Assembly: GCA_044358835.1 (NCBI GenBank)
Contig: JBIKNF010000006.1
Location: 1 to 64,000 of the forward strand
Direction: 5' to 3'
Source: JAJTHC01 sp044358835
GTDB lineage: Bacteria; Cyanobacteriota; Vampirovibrionia; Vampirovibrionales; JAJTHC01
Length of the DNA stretch: 64,000 nt
This document shows, piece by piece, positions 1-8,692 of this stretch. Every line of letters starts with the position of its first letter. Position 1 is the first letter of the stretch. Below the pieces are notes generated by a model. It had not been told where the DNA came from. It searched no databases and worked only from the letters and a program-made list of their open reading frames with translations. Both the position numbers and the translations under genes were made by a program.

Positions 1-116
1 GGCGTCCAAGCACTAAATCCGAGCGGGTGAGCGCACTGCGAATCCCCGAGCGATTTTGCGGACGTCCCACATGAATAAGTGGAGCAAGCGAAGAGGATGA
101 GATGGGGGGTGGATTT

Positions 117-176
117 TTAAGGAGGGGGGAAGAGAAGGAGAGCCGCAACAACTTCCTTCTCTTCCCCCCTCCTTAA
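117..176. repeat. Long perfect inverted repeat (hairpin)
   Basis: Two perfectly complementary 23-base arms (117-139 and 154-176) flank a 14-base loop. The arms contain a G6 run followed by a purine-rich stretch, and both ends carry TTAA. It lies downstream of the histidine kinase gene, which reads leftward. It could end that transcript, or be a mobile hairpin repeat, since another hairpin with the same AGGAGGGGGGA core is at 8632-8663. No U-run follows in either direction, so a classical terminator is not proven. Confidence 0.7.
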
Positions 177-191
177 ACCGCCTTTAGAGGT

Positions 192-223
192 TTGGAGACC
201 TTTGGCGGCACAAAGGTCTCCAA
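192..223. repeat. Perfect 12-bp inverted repeat
   Basis: The arms TTGGAGACCTTT (192-203) and AAAGGTCTCCAA (212-223) are exact reverse complements around an 8-base loop. It sits between the longer hairpin at 117-176 and the tandem repeat at 222-284, in the stretch downstream of the sensor kinase. No gene was seen in 1-305; the region holds only these repeats. Confidence 0.65.
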
Positions 224-284
224 GCACCAGCTATAAAAAGAAACGAGAAACCCAAGCACCCGCTATAAAAGAGAACGAGAAACC
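222..284. repeat. Two-copy 32-bp direct repeat
   Basis: Unit one (222-253) and unit two (254-284) both begin AAGCACC and continue through CTATAAAA and CGAGAAACC with only a few mismatches. It is a short intergenic tandem duplication immediately downstream of the kinase stop codon at 306. Confidence 0.6.
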
Positions 285-305
285 AAAAATCAAGAAAAAG
301 GTGCG

Positions 306-2246
306 CTATTCTTCTAATAAAAACGAAACACTCGCCGTAAAATACCCTTCAGCATAAGACAAAATCAACGTCCCTTCCATGGCTTCGGTCAAGGCTTTGG
401 CAATAAAAAGCCCTAGCCCACTGCCACGACTGCGACGCGTGAGGCCGTCGTCCAAACGATGAAACTTTTCAAAAAGCTGTTTGAGTTGGGCTTCGCTGAG
501 TTCTTCACTGGGGTTGGAAATATGCATGTATAGCCGTTGCGCACGTTGTTCAAAGCACACGCGAATGGGGTCGCTTTCTTCAAGGCGATATTTGGCCGCA
601 TTTTCAAGTAGGTTCACCAGCACTTGTTGCCAGCGGTCTTCATCCACAAAAAGCGTCCATTGTGCCAAGGCGTCGCTGTTAGGGGATTGAACGTTTAAGG
701 CGTCTTGCACGGCTTCAGGGAGCAACGGCAGCAGATGTTGCCAGAGGCTTTGCAGACTTTGTGCTTCACAATACACCCTTAAACGATGATTTTCCAAATC
801 GGGAATAACGAGTAAATCTTCCACCAAGCGATTGAGTCGCTTACACTGTTGCTTAATAGTGTGAAGCGATTGCACTTGTTGTTCTTCGCTTAAGGTGTGA
901 CGATGTTTGAGCAAGCGGTTCGTGTAGCCTTGAATGTTCATTAAGGGGGTGCGAAGCTCGTGGCTGACGGTGTCAATCAAGGTGGATTTTAACTCATCGA
1001 GCTTGGCCAGTTGGGTGTTGGCTTCTTGAATCGTGGTGACTTGCTTTTCAAGCTGACGACCCATGCGGTTGACTTCAGACGTTAAATAGCGAATTTCAAA
1101 GGGCGTCACCCAATTAACAATGAGTCGTATTTGCCGACCGTAATGCCCTTCTCCCATGGCTTTAATGCCTTTAATCAACTGGCGAAAGTTCCGAATAATG
1201 CCAAGCACATAGCCCAAGCCAATTAAAATACTCACCAGTAAACTCGCCCCGATCAAGCCAAAAATCTTGAGGCGGGCTTGTTTGAGAAAGTGCCGATTTT
1301 GATGCCAATCAGGCGACACAATCAACCACGTATTGAGTGGCTTAAGTTCGGCGAGAATATAGTTTTTCCCCTCATGCCGAACGCCTTTCCAGCTCAAGTC
1401 TTTTGGCAAAGGCGCTTGTTGAGAAAGGGATTTTTTAGTCGCTTGGCTTAACACCCTAAGAGCGTTAACACGTTCTTGAAGCAAGGCATCCAAAACCGCC
1501 TGCGGAGGATTTTGGACTTCAAAAGAGATTACGCCTTCTTTGTTTTCCTTTAGATGTAAAACGGATGAACGATTTTCTGTAGGATATGGCAAGGCCAGCC
1601 ACACCCCTGCTTTTTGCAAATGCAAAAGATCCCCTAGCATCGGTTGAAGGCTGTTAAACTTGCGGACTTGCACCAAAGTGAGCTGGTTGTTCAACGGCAA
1701 ACGACTTTGCAACCACGCGGGTTCTTTCCCTTGACTTTGCCAAGCAGGCAAGAGTTCGTAGTGTTCTTTTCCAGCAAGTTCACTGCCTAAAATACCACAA
1801 GCCCACTGATTGATACCCTTGCGTTGCCATTGATTCGGTGAGACTTTGCTGGCCCATTGTAACAGCTCACCTGTTTTAACGTGGCACACGCCCATGAACT
1901 GAAGATCGTCTTCAAAGCTCAATAAATGAGCCAAGTCCTGTTGTTTCAAGCGTTTGGGGGTAAAGCGTCGTTCTTGAAAAAGACGCAACACACGTTGAGA
2001 TTGTACCCTTTGAAAGGCCACTTCCTGCCAACTGCTTTTAAGCGTTGCACGCAGGACGTCTTCTTCTGTGGCGGCGATTTGCTTGCGTAAGGCGCCGTCG
2101 TTAATGTCGTACAACCACACGCTTAGGCCCCCAAGCGGAATGGTGACAATCAATAAGACCAAAATAATAATTTGCTGATAAAAGCGAAAGCCCGTCGTTT
2201 TACGACGCAAGCCCCATGGCTTGGATTTCAAAAAAGCAAGTACCAT
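306..2246 (-). CDS. Membrane sensor histidine kinase (HAMP-HisKA-HATPase)
   Basis: Two-component sensor kinase of 646 residues. A first membrane segment (about residues 25-46) and a second (about 325-350) enclose a roughly 280-residue extracytoplasmic region with no recognised sensor fold. HAMP-like and coiled-coil sequence follows. The HisKA box SHELRTPL places the phospho-accepting histidine at residue 429. The ATPase domain has the N box NLLENAAKY and G box GSGLGLFIAK. The start codon directly abuts the stop codon of the response regulator (zero gap), so the two are co-transcribed, regulator first. The signal sensed cannot be told from sequence. Confidence 0.93.
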   Translation of the reverse strand: MVLAFLKSKPWGLRRKTTGFRFYQQIIILVLLIVTIPLGGLSVWLYDINDGALRKQIAATEEDVLRATLKSSWQEVAFQRVQSQRVLRLFQERRFTPKRLKQQDLAHLLSFEDDLQFMGVCHVKTGELLQWASKVSPNQWQRKGINQWACGILGSELAGKEHYELLPAWQSQGKEPAWLQSRLPLNNQLTLVQVRKFNSLQPMLGDLLHLQKAGVWLALPYPTENRSSVLHLKENKEGVISFEVQNPPQAVLDALLQERVNALRVLSQATKKSLSQQAPLPKDLSWKGVRHEGKNYILAELKPLNTWLIVSPDWHQNRHFLKQARLKIFGLIGASLLVSILIGLGYVLGIIRNFRQLIKGIKAMGEGHYGRQIRLIVNWVTPFEIRYLTSEVNRMGRQLEKQVTTIQEANTQLAKLDELKSTLIDTVSHELRTPLMNIQGYTNRLLKHRHTLSEEQQVQSLHTIKQQCKRLNRLVEDLLVIPDLENHRLRVYCEAQSLQSLWQHLLPLLPEAVQDALNVQSPNSDALAQWTLFVDEDRWQQVLVNLLENAAKYRLEESDPIRVCFEQRAQRLYMHISNPSEELSEAQLKQLFEKFHRLDDGLTRRSRGSGLGLFIAKALTEAMEGTLILSYAEGYFTASVSFLLEE

Positions 2247-3017
2247 TTAGTCCTGACTTTCTTCAATGTTAAGACGGTAGCCCACGTTATTGACGGTTTG
2301 AATCAAGGTGGGGTGCTTGGCATCTCGTTCCACTTTTTGACGCAGGCCACCGACATGCACACGCACGGTGCGCACGTCATCACTCGCGTCATAGCCCCAG
2401 ACTTCTTGCAACAAAGTCGCCAAAGAAACAGCTTCATTGGCATGTTGCACCAAGCAATACAAAATCTCAAATTCAGTCGGCGTTAAACGAATCATCTGCC
2501 CATGGCAAAAGACTTCAAGCGATTTAGGCAACAACCGTAAATCACCAATGGCCAAGCGTTCTTGGGCGGTGGCTTCGGTGGCTTCAGTGCTTTGGGTGGG
2601 GCTTACGGGGGTTTTGCCTTGTAAATCCGCCAGCTTGCCTGAACGACGAAATAAGGCGCGCATTCGCACCATGAGCTCTTGCAGTTCAAAGGGTTTGACT
2701 AAGTAATCGTCCGCCCCAGCGTGAAAGCCCTTGACCTTGTCTTCCAGCTGGCTTTTGGCGGTGAGCAAAATAATCGGCAAGCTTTCCCGATGCGCAAGCT
2801 CTCGCACATGCTTGCACAAGGCGTACCCGTCTAACTTGGGCATCATCACATCGACCAAGGCAATATCCAGTGGGGTAGGGCCTTGCAGGAACTTGAGGGC
2901 ATCCATGCCGTTTTTGGCGGTATGCACGTCAAAGCCCATGAGTTCAAAGTCCATTTGCATGAGCGAAAGAATATCGGGATCATCATCCACAATCAATAAG
3001 CGAACGGGGCTTGCCAT
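2247..3017 (-). CDS. OmpR/PhoB-family response regulator
   Basis: DNA-binding response regulator of 256 residues, partner of the adjacent kinase. The receiver domain (about 5-125) starts LLIVDDDPDIL, has the phospho-acceptor Asp56 in LVDVMMP, and the conserved Lys in LVKPFE. A Ser/Thr/Glu-rich linker (about 130-150) joins a C-terminal winged helix (about 155-250) with the family signature ending VNNVGYRLN. It is the first gene of a leftward operon with the kinase. Target genes are unknown. Its upstream region (3018-3106) is shared divergently with the membrane-protein pair at 3107-4621. Confidence 0.94.
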   Translation of the reverse strand: MASPVRLLIVDDDPDILSLMQMDFELMGFDVHTAKNGMDALKFLQGPTPLDIALVDVMMPKLDGYALCKHVRELAHRESLPIILLTAKSQLEDKVKGFHAGADDYLVKPFELQELMVRMRALFRRSGKLADLQGKTPVSPTQSTEATEATAQERLAIGDLRLLPKSLEVFCHGQMIRLTPTEFEILYCLVQHANEAVSLATLLQEVWGYDASDDVRTVRVHVGGLRQKVERDAKHPTLIQTVNNVGYRLNIEESQD

Positions 3018-3106
3018 AAACGTTTCCTTTGCACGCGTAGTTGCATCTGCCTGTATTTATTATAAACTGATGAAAGAAATTATGAAAGATGAAGGATGCC
3101 ACCTAC

Positions 3107-3577
3107 TTGCTTCACAGAATTAAAACGGGCCTAGAAGAATTACTCGAACAAAGCCCGATTGATTTTCGAAGATTGTTGACCAGTGCTTTTTTAAGTAGTC
3201 TTGTCGTCTGGGGACTCGTATTTTTAGATGTGATGGTGGTACTTCCCAAACTACCACGTTCTGCAGTAGGCCCTTATTGCATCACTCTGTTTTTTTTATT
3301 TCCTTTTTTAGCAGGGATTTTACCGGTGGCTTTTTATGCACTGAAGCACCCTGTTTCAGGAATGCTTAGTCTTTTCTTAGGTAATTTAACGATTATTTTA
3401 ATTGGACTAGGACTACTTTTGTTCAAGTTTGAAGTACTTTTGTTCAAGTTTGAAGATTCAATTTACTTTTTGATGACTGCCTCTATAGTGGGCATTTTTT
3501 GTGCCAGCCTAGGCGCGTTATCGGCCTATTACTTCTTTAAATTCAAGCAGAAGAACGAACCCAAAAGGAGGTCTTGA
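3107..3577 (+). CDS. Uncharacterised multi-TM protein, truncated paralogue of the next gene
   Basis: About 156 residues with several hydrophobic segments and a Lys-rich C-terminus; function unknown. It is strongly related, also at DNA level, to the first 150 residues of the next gene. The paralogue begins at a TTG preceded by AAAAGGAGG; the matching TTG here is 3107, with GAAGGA ten bases upstream, so I prefer that start over the ATG at 3089. It lacks the SRPBCC domain of its neighbour. A 21-base in-frame tandem duplication near 3416-3457 repeats LLFKFE. It looks like a partial tandem gene duplication. Confidence 0.7.
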   Translation: MLHRIKTGLEELLEQSPIDFRRLLTSAFLSSLVVWGLVFLDVMVVLPKLPRSAVGPYCITLFFLFPFLAGILPVAFYALKHPVSGMLSLFLGNLTIILIGLGLLLFKFEVLLFKFEDSIYFLMTASIVGIFCASLGALSAYYFFKFKQKNEPKRRS

Positions 3578-3580
3578 CCC

Positions 3581-4621
3581 TTGCTTCACAGAATTAAAAC
3601 GGGCCTAGAAGAATTACTCGAGCAAAGCCCGATTGATTACAAAAGAACCTTAGTTAGTGTAATGCTTAGTAGTCTTGTCGTCTGGGGACTCGTATTTTTA
3701 AATGTGATGGTACTTACCAAACTGCCGCGTTCTTCAGTGGTTCCTTATAGCATCATGCTGTTTTTTTTATTTCCTTTTTTAGCAGGGATTTTGCCCGTTT
3801 CTTTTTATGCACTGAAGCACCCTGTTTCAGGAATGTTTAGTATCATCTTGGGTCTTTTAACTGTTTTGTTAATCGGAACAGAGCTTCTTTTATTTAAGTT
3901 TGAAGGGTTGATTTGCTTATTGATGGCAGCTCCCATCGGATTCATCATGGCTGGTTTGGGTGCCTATTGTGCTTATTTATTTTTCAAAACGAAAAATTCA
4001 CAGGATTCCAAAAATAAAACTGTCTTTTTTAGTGTGATTTTAGCTTTACCTTTATTGATGTTGGCCGAAAGGCATCCGTTGCCGTTGCCGATTCACCATG
4101 TCACCACATCCATCGAAGTGTCTGCCCCTGCTCAAGAAGTTTGGAAATACGTGATTGCTTTTCCTAAATTAAAAGAACCGACCGCTTGGTGGTTTAAAGC
4201 CGGTATTGCTCATCCCAAAGGAGCAGTGATTAAAGGGCATGGCGTGGGTGCTATTCGCTATTGTCAATTTACCACTGGATCTTTTGTTGAACCCATCACT
4301 CATTGGAATCCACCTCATCACTTGGGATTTGATGTGGCGAAACAACCCCCCTCAATGAAAGAACTTTCACCTTGGGGAACTATTCACCCGCCTCACTTAG
4401 ACAACTATTTTCAATCAAAACGTGGTCAATTTATTCTAACTTCATTGCCGAATGGAAAAACCAAAATCGAAGGCACGACTTGGTATACCATTGATATTTG
4501 GCCTCAAGCTTATTGGACGATGTGGTCAAACTTTTTAATTCATGCCATTCATTATGAAGTGTTAAACCATATCAAAACTAAAGTCGAACAAAAAAACAAC
4601 AGAGAATTAACCCATGCCTGA
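3581..4621 (+). CDS. Membrane protein with C-terminal SRPBCC domain
   Basis: 346 residues. Residues 1 to about 165 hold hydrophobic membrane segments and match the preceding gene. Residues about 180-340 look like an SRPBCC / polyketide-cyclase-dehydrase domain, a fold that binds hydrophobic ligands (SIEVSAPAQEVWKYV at its start, then a Trp- and His-rich core). The TTG start is supported by AAAAGGAGG at 3562-3570 and by identity with the upstream copy. It overlaps the aroH-like gene by 8 bases. The role may be in lipid or small-molecule handling at the membrane; this is inference from fold only. Confidence 0.75.
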   Translation: MLHRIKTGLEELLEQSPIDYKRTLVSVMLSSLVVWGLVFLNVMVLTKLPRSSVVPYSIMLFFLFPFLAGILPVSFYALKHPVSGMFSIILGLLTVLLIGTELLLFKFEGLICLLMAAPIGFIMAGLGAYCAYLFFKTKNSQDSKNKTVFFSVILALPLLMLAERHPLPLPIHHVTTSIEVSAPAQEVWKYVIAFPKLKEPTAWWFKAGIAHPKGAVIKGHGVGAIRYCQFTTGSFVEPITHWNPPHHLGFDVAKQPPSMKELSPWGTIHPPHLDNYFQSKRGQFILTSLPNGKTKIEGTTWYTIDIWPQAYWTMWSNFLIHAIHYEVLNHIKTKVEQKNNRELTHA

Positions 4622-5030
4622 ATCACGACTTCACGCCTTACGAGGAGCCACCACCCTACCTGAAGACACCGCTGAAGCGATGGACATTGAAGTCAGTCGC
4701 TTGCTAGAAGCCATGGTGTCTCAAAACCACATTAAACCTAGCGATATCGTCAGCGTACTATTTAGTTTGACGCCTGACTTGCATAGTGCTAGCCCAGCGA
4801 AAGTGGCTCGTCGTGCCTTGCCTTGGCAGGATGTCGCCCTTTTTTCCGGCCTAGAACCCGAGATTGAAGGCCAGCCCCCCAAGGCCGTTCGTGTGATGAT
4901 TCACTTTTATAGCACCAAAACCCAAGCCCAACTCAAGCATGTGTACTTAAACGAAGCCCGCCATTTGCGCCCAGATCGCGTGGTGAATCCCTATGGGTAT
5001 GCTGGCTCTTCGCTTGGCTTGATGCCTTAA
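4614..5030 (+). CDS. aroH: Chorismate mutase, AroH class
   Basis: 138 residues, the usual size for monofunctional AroH chorismate mutase, which converts chorismate to prephenate for phenylalanine and tyrosine synthesis. Expected active-site parts are visible: the N-terminal arginine in LRGATTLPEDT, the TPDLHSASPA loop, the arginine in VRVMIHFYS, and YLNEARHLRPD near the C-terminus. Its start lies inside the end of the SRPBCC gene, so translational coupling is likely. Its TAA stop overlaps the stop of the convergent PBP1A gene through a shared TTAA. Confidence 0.9.
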   Translation: MPESRLHALRGATTLPEDTAEAMDIEVSRLLEAMVSQNHIKPSDIVSVLFSLTPDLHSASPAKVARRALPWQDVALFSGLEPEIEGQPPKAVRVMIHFYSTKTQAQLKHVYLNEARHLRPDRVVNPYGYAGSSLGLMP

Positions 5031-6952
5031 TACTTCGTCATCAAAGGACGTGGGGGCGTGAGCGTGAAGCTGTAGTAGTCGTCCGCAAAACGCTTCCACA
5101 CGGCCACACAATAGCCACTGCCCAACCCCTTTAACGGCACATTCTGCGGATGCCCCAACCAAATCGTCGCCACAAAATCCCGCGTATAGCCTGAAAACCA
5201 AATGTCTCGGGTTTGATCGGTCGTGCCTGTTTTGCCCGCTACATCCCGATTGTGGAGTCGCGCTTTTTGGCCTGTGCCAGAATCGACCACCGTCTTTAAC
5301 GCTGAATTGATCATCGCCACGGAACGCGCGTCTAAGTGGCGCTTGGGGGCTTGCACCTTTCGAAAAATCTCTTTTCCACTAGGTTCTTGAATCCGTAAAA
5401 TGGCTTGAGGCGTCCGGTACATTCCCCCACGCGCAAAGGTGCTATAGGCGTTGGCTAGTTCCAGCACGGAAACGCCTGAAGCCCCTAACAAACTAGCGAA
5501 ATTGGGCGCAATGTCCGATTGAATCCCGGCCAAGCGAGCCGTTTCAATAATGGCCTTCAACCCTACCATTTGCCCCACCTGCACAGTTGTGGTGTTTCGG
5601 CTTTGCGCCAAGGCTTGGCGAATGTTCATACGGCCTTTAAAAACGCCGTCGTAATTCTTGGGCTTCCAATAGCCATAGCCTGTATTAAACGAAATGGGTT
5701 TGTCGTAAATCGTGGAATCGGGCGAGATTTTACCGAGTCGAAAGCCAGTTAAATACACAAACGGCTTAAAGGTAGACCCTGGAGATCGCCGAGCCATGGT
5801 GGCATTGTTAAATTGCGAATGATTAAAGTCTTTCCCCCCTACCATGCCGAGCATCTGATCTTCATCCACATTTAAGACAATCATCGCCCCTTCTTTAAGA
5901 TTAGACGACGGCGGAGCCTTTTCAAACGCCACCTTCATCGACGCTTCTGCCGCCGACTGCACGCGTTGATCCAGCGTGGTTGTAACCATCAACCCCCCTC
6001 GCCGTACGACGTCTTCACCAAAGGCGTCAATCATTTCTTGTCTTACATGGTTCACAAAAAACGGGTAGCGATACTGCGTTTTCACACGGTCGTAACGCAA
6101 GGGTTCGCTCAAGGCCTGTTCGTGCTGTTCTGCGGTAATAAAGCCGTGGTCTTCCATGGCATTCAATACCAGTAACTGTCGTTCTTTTGCCGCTTGGGGA
6201 AAGACATAAGGATTCAGCCCTTCAGGGGCCTTTAACAAGCCTGCCATTAAAGCCGCTTGGGCCAAACTCAATTCTTCCGCAGGTTTATTGAAGTATCGCT
6301 TGGCGGCTTTTTCAGCGCCATAGGCTTGATTGCCCCAATACACCACGTTTAAATAAAGTTCTAAGATTTTGTCTTTGCTATACAGTTTTTCAATGCGAGT
6401 CGCCAACAAGGCTTCGGCGAGTTTTCGCCCTAAGGAACGTTCTGAAGACAGGTAAAGGTTTTTAATCAGCTGCTGCGTCAAGGTGGAACCGCCTTGCACT
6501 TCACCGCCTTTTATATTACTGATAATCGCTCGCAAGGTGCCTTTGGTGTCGACGCCCTTGTGGTGATAAAAGCGGTTGTCTTCAATGGCCATAATCGCGC
6601 GAGGCAGGTAGGGAGAAATATGTGCAAGGTTTTTCACGGTACGGTCTTCATCGCCACTAATGTTGGCAATTAATGTTCCGTTTCGATCCAAAATTTGCGT
6701 CGATTCTGAAGGGTGCCATTCATCCAACAGGCTCAAATTCGGGAGCTTTTTTAGGCTATTTGAAATAACAAAGCCCAAGTTCACACTCACTAAAAACAGC
6801 ACCATAATCATAATGCCCATGCCCCCCATCATCACAAAAAGCCCCCATCGGTTTTGCGTGACTTCTTGCTTCATCGGCACATCAACCGGCAGTTCCTGCG
6901 TGTAGGGCGAAACGGCATTATTAGACTGGTACGAAGGCTCTTCAGTATTCAC
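5027..6952 (-). CDS. Penicillin-binding protein 1A (bifunctional)
   Basis: Class A penicillin-binding protein of 641 residues that polymerises and cross-links peptidoglycan in the periplasm. It has a cytoplasmic tail of about 35 residues, one membrane anchor (about 36-60), a GT51 glycosyltransferase domain with IEDNRFYHHKGVD and GGSTLTQQLIKNLY, then a transpeptidase domain with the serine of STFK near residue 393, an SRN motif and KTGTT. The C-terminus stops soon after the transpeptidase core, without PASTA or other extensions. It lies 4 bases after the YmdB-type gene, so the two form an operon. Confidence 0.95.
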   Translation of the reverse strand: MNTEEPSYQSNNAVSPYTQELPVDVPMKQEVTQNRWGLFVMMGGMGIMIMVLFLVSVNLGFVISNSLKKLPNLSLLDEWHPSESTQILDRNGTLIANISGDEDRTVKNLAHISPYLPRAIMAIEDNRFYHHKGVDTKGTLRAIISNIKGGEVQGGSTLTQQLIKNLYLSSERSLGRKLAEALLATRIEKLYSKDKILELYLNVVYWGNQAYGAEKAAKRYFNKPAEELSLAQAALMAGLLKAPEGLNPYVFPQAAKERQLLVLNAMEDHGFITAEQHEQALSEPLRYDRVKTQYRYPFFVNHVRQEMIDAFGEDVVRRGGLMVTTTLDQRVQSAAEASMKVAFEKAPPSSNLKEGAMIVLNVDEDQMLGMVGGKDFNHSQFNNATMARRSPGSTFKPFVYLTGFRLGKISPDSTIYDKPISFNTGYGYWKPKNYDGVFKGRMNIRQALAQSRNTTTVQVGQMVGLKAIIETARLAGIQSDIAPNFASLLGASGVSVLELANAYSTFARGGMYRTPQAILRIQEPSGKEIFRKVQAPKRHLDARSVAMINSALKTVVDSGTGQKARLHNRDVAGKTGTTDQTRDIWFSGYTRDFVATIWLGHPQNVPLKGLGSGYCVAVWKRFADDYYSFTLTPPRPLMTKY

Positions 6953-6956
6953 GGGA

Positions 6957-7775
6957 CTATCCTAAGCTGATGTGTTCAGGGAGTTGGATGATTTCAAAAA
7001 TAGGTTCGACGCTCAAGCATTGACCGCTTTCCGCTTCAATCACAAAACGTACGGCGTTAATTTGAATTTGCGGGCTTTTGGCGACTTCCATTTTCACCCA
7101 GCCGAGTTCAGTCATGCGCTTTTGCGCCGCCAAGGGTTCCATGCCAATCACACTTTCATAGGTGCCGTTCATGCCAGCATCGGTGATAAAACCTGTACGG
7201 TCGTGTAATATACGGGCATCGTTGGTTTGCACATGGGTATGCGTGCCGACTACAGCAGAAGCCCCCAATTGCGATGCATAACGAGCCAACGCTCCTTTTT
7301 CAGCCGTGGCTTCGGCGTGAATATCCAAGAACACAATGGGCGTCACGTTCAAGAGTTGTGGCAACTCTTCATCCAACACTTCCCATGGAGAATTGTAATT
7401 TGCCATGTAAACCTGCCCCAAAACGTTGAGAATCCCCACCTTCACACCGTTGACATCCACAATGCGAGACCCTCGCCCGGGGATGTGTTTGCCAGGAATA
7501 TTCGCAGGACGCACTAGGCGTTCGGCGTTGTTCATGTACTCAAAGGATTCCTTGCGATCGAAGGTGTGGTTGCCGCCGGTTAGGGCGTGAAAGCCGTGAC
7601 CTATCATGTCTTGGTAATGTTTTTCAGAAGTGCCCGCCCCATGCGTGATGTTTTCGGCATTGGCAATCAGCATATCAGGCTTGCGTTTAAGGTGATGTTC
7701 CAAAAAATAGTAGACGCCTTCACGCCCCGGTTTACCGACCACGTCTCCAAAAAAGAGGATTTCAAATGTAGACAT
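6957..7775 (-). CDS. ymdB: YmdB-family metallophosphoesterase
   Basis: About 272 residues of the TIGR00282 / YmdB family, dinuclear-metal phosphodiesterases shown in Bacillus to cleave 2',3'-cyclic nucleotides. Metal-ligand motifs are clear: LFFGDVVGKPGREG, NAENITHGAG, GGNHTFDRKE, VFLDIHAEAT and VGTHTHVQT. I chose the ATG at 7775 because it begins the family's usual N-terminus (MSTFEILFFGD); upstream in-frame codons are not family-like. Located just before the PBP1A gene in the same direction. In other bacteria ymdB often sits near rny, which is not seen here. Confidence 0.9.
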   Translation of the reverse strand: MSTFEILFFGDVVGKPGREGVYYFLEHHLKRKPDMLIANAENITHGAGTSEKHYQDMIGHGFHALTGGNHTFDRKESFEYMNNAERLVRPANIPGKHIPGRGSRIVDVNGVKVGILNVLGQVYMANYNSPWEVLDEELPQLLNVTPIVFLDIHAEATAEKGALARYASQLGASAVVGTHTHVQTNDARILHDRTGFITDAGMNGTYESVIGMEPLAAQKRMTELGWVKMEVAKSPQIQINAVRFVIEAESGQCLSVEPIFEIIQLPEHISLG

Positions 7776-7993
7776 CCACGACTCACTTTCTATAGCTGTC
7801 TTAGGATTATCCCTTAAACAGACCTTTTCTTCAAGGGGGGGCGTGGGCAACCGAGTAGCCTCACCCCAATAGGGTCGAAAAAGTTGAAACTTTCAGGGCG
7901 TAAAGTCCGTTTTTTCGTCTTTACAGGGAAGGTGAAGCGATCAAAGGCGTGGAGGAATCGATGACTGTATTATATACGTTGTAGCGTATTTTC

Positions 7994-8521
7994 CTAGTTT
8001 TTTGTATTGTTTAACGCTTGAATTCTTTCTAAGATGGTAGTCCACTCTTTGATGAATTCAGGAGTACTCCATTTACTATTCTTAGAATTAATTTCTTGGA
8101 TGTACTTTACCCAGCCATTTATTAAGAAATCACTTCCCATTCCAGGCTTATTAAACCAAGGCTTTTGCGGATATTGCTCGAGATATGCTTCAAAAGCATT
8201 CTTTTCTCTACCAAAAGGAATCCGTTTTGTATCAAAATCAGATCCTTTTTTGTATTTATTGTGAAAATCCTCATCATTAAGAAAATTTAGAAAGAGTTTA
8301 ACTTTTGCTTCTAGTCGGTATAGATCTGGCCATAATAACGGATTGCCAATTTTTATTCGCTGTTCCAATTGATCTAATTCTTTAACAACCTCCTTTACTT
8401 GGGTAGAATCAAACCCCGTGCGCTGGGACTGAGCGGATAGTGATTCATTCACTTTACTTATGTTACTATAAAGAGGGGTAATTGGTCGGGTAAGCGTCGA
8501 AGAAGCACGTGTGATTTGCAT
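7994..8521 (-). CDS. AT-rich hypothetical protein
   Basis: About 175 residues with no domain I recognise. The N-terminus is Ser/Thr/Pro-rich (MQITRASSTLTRPITPLY), then a mainly helical, charged, Trp- and Lys-containing body with no membrane segment or cleavable signal. I prefer the ATG at 8521 because AAAGG lies about eight bases upstream; an alternative GTG at 8530 would overlap that ribosome-binding site. Base composition is visibly more AT-rich than flanking housekeeping genes, as in other small uncharacterised genes here (24310-24797, 61396-61910). The 7776-7993 gap upstream of ymdB holds nothing I recognise. Confidence 0.6.
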   Translation of the reverse strand: MQITRASSTLTRPITPLYSNISKVNESLSAQSQRTGFDSTQVKEVVKELDQLEQRIKIGNPLLWPDLYRLEAKVKLFLNFLNDEDFHNKYKKGSDFDTKRIPFGREKNAFEAYLEQYPQKPWFNKPGMGSDFLINGWVKYIQEINSKNSKWSTPEFIKEWTTILERIQALNNTKN

Positions 8522-8631
8522 AAAAAGCACCTTTATAACGTTAAAGAAGAGAAATAAATAGAGAAATATTTATATCATAAGTATAATATAAAGAAGATTT
8601 TTTGGTCAAACCTTTGATTGCTTAGGGCCCC

Positions 8632-8663
8632 TGTCCCCCCTCCTATAATCAGGAGGGGGGACA
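8632..8663. repeat. Perfect 13-bp inverted repeat upstream of P-ATPase
   Basis: The arms TGTCCCCCCTCCT (8632-8644) and AGGAGGGGGGACA (8651-8663) surround a 6-base loop. The core AGGAGGGGGGA is shared with the hairpin at 117-176, which suggests a dispersed family. It lies about 30 bases before the P-type ATPase start and would be in its leader if transcription starts in the AT-rich 8531-8620 stretch. Confidence 0.65.
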
Positions 8664-8692
8664 AGAACAATAATCGTGCTATACTCAAGGGT

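Noticed and set aside
7850..7993. Riboswitch upstream of ymdB (glycine- or manganese-like phrases)
   Set aside because: Short phrases resemble parts of known motifs, and a GTAAAG/CTTTAC hairpin is present at 7900-7924, but the conserved cores are missing.
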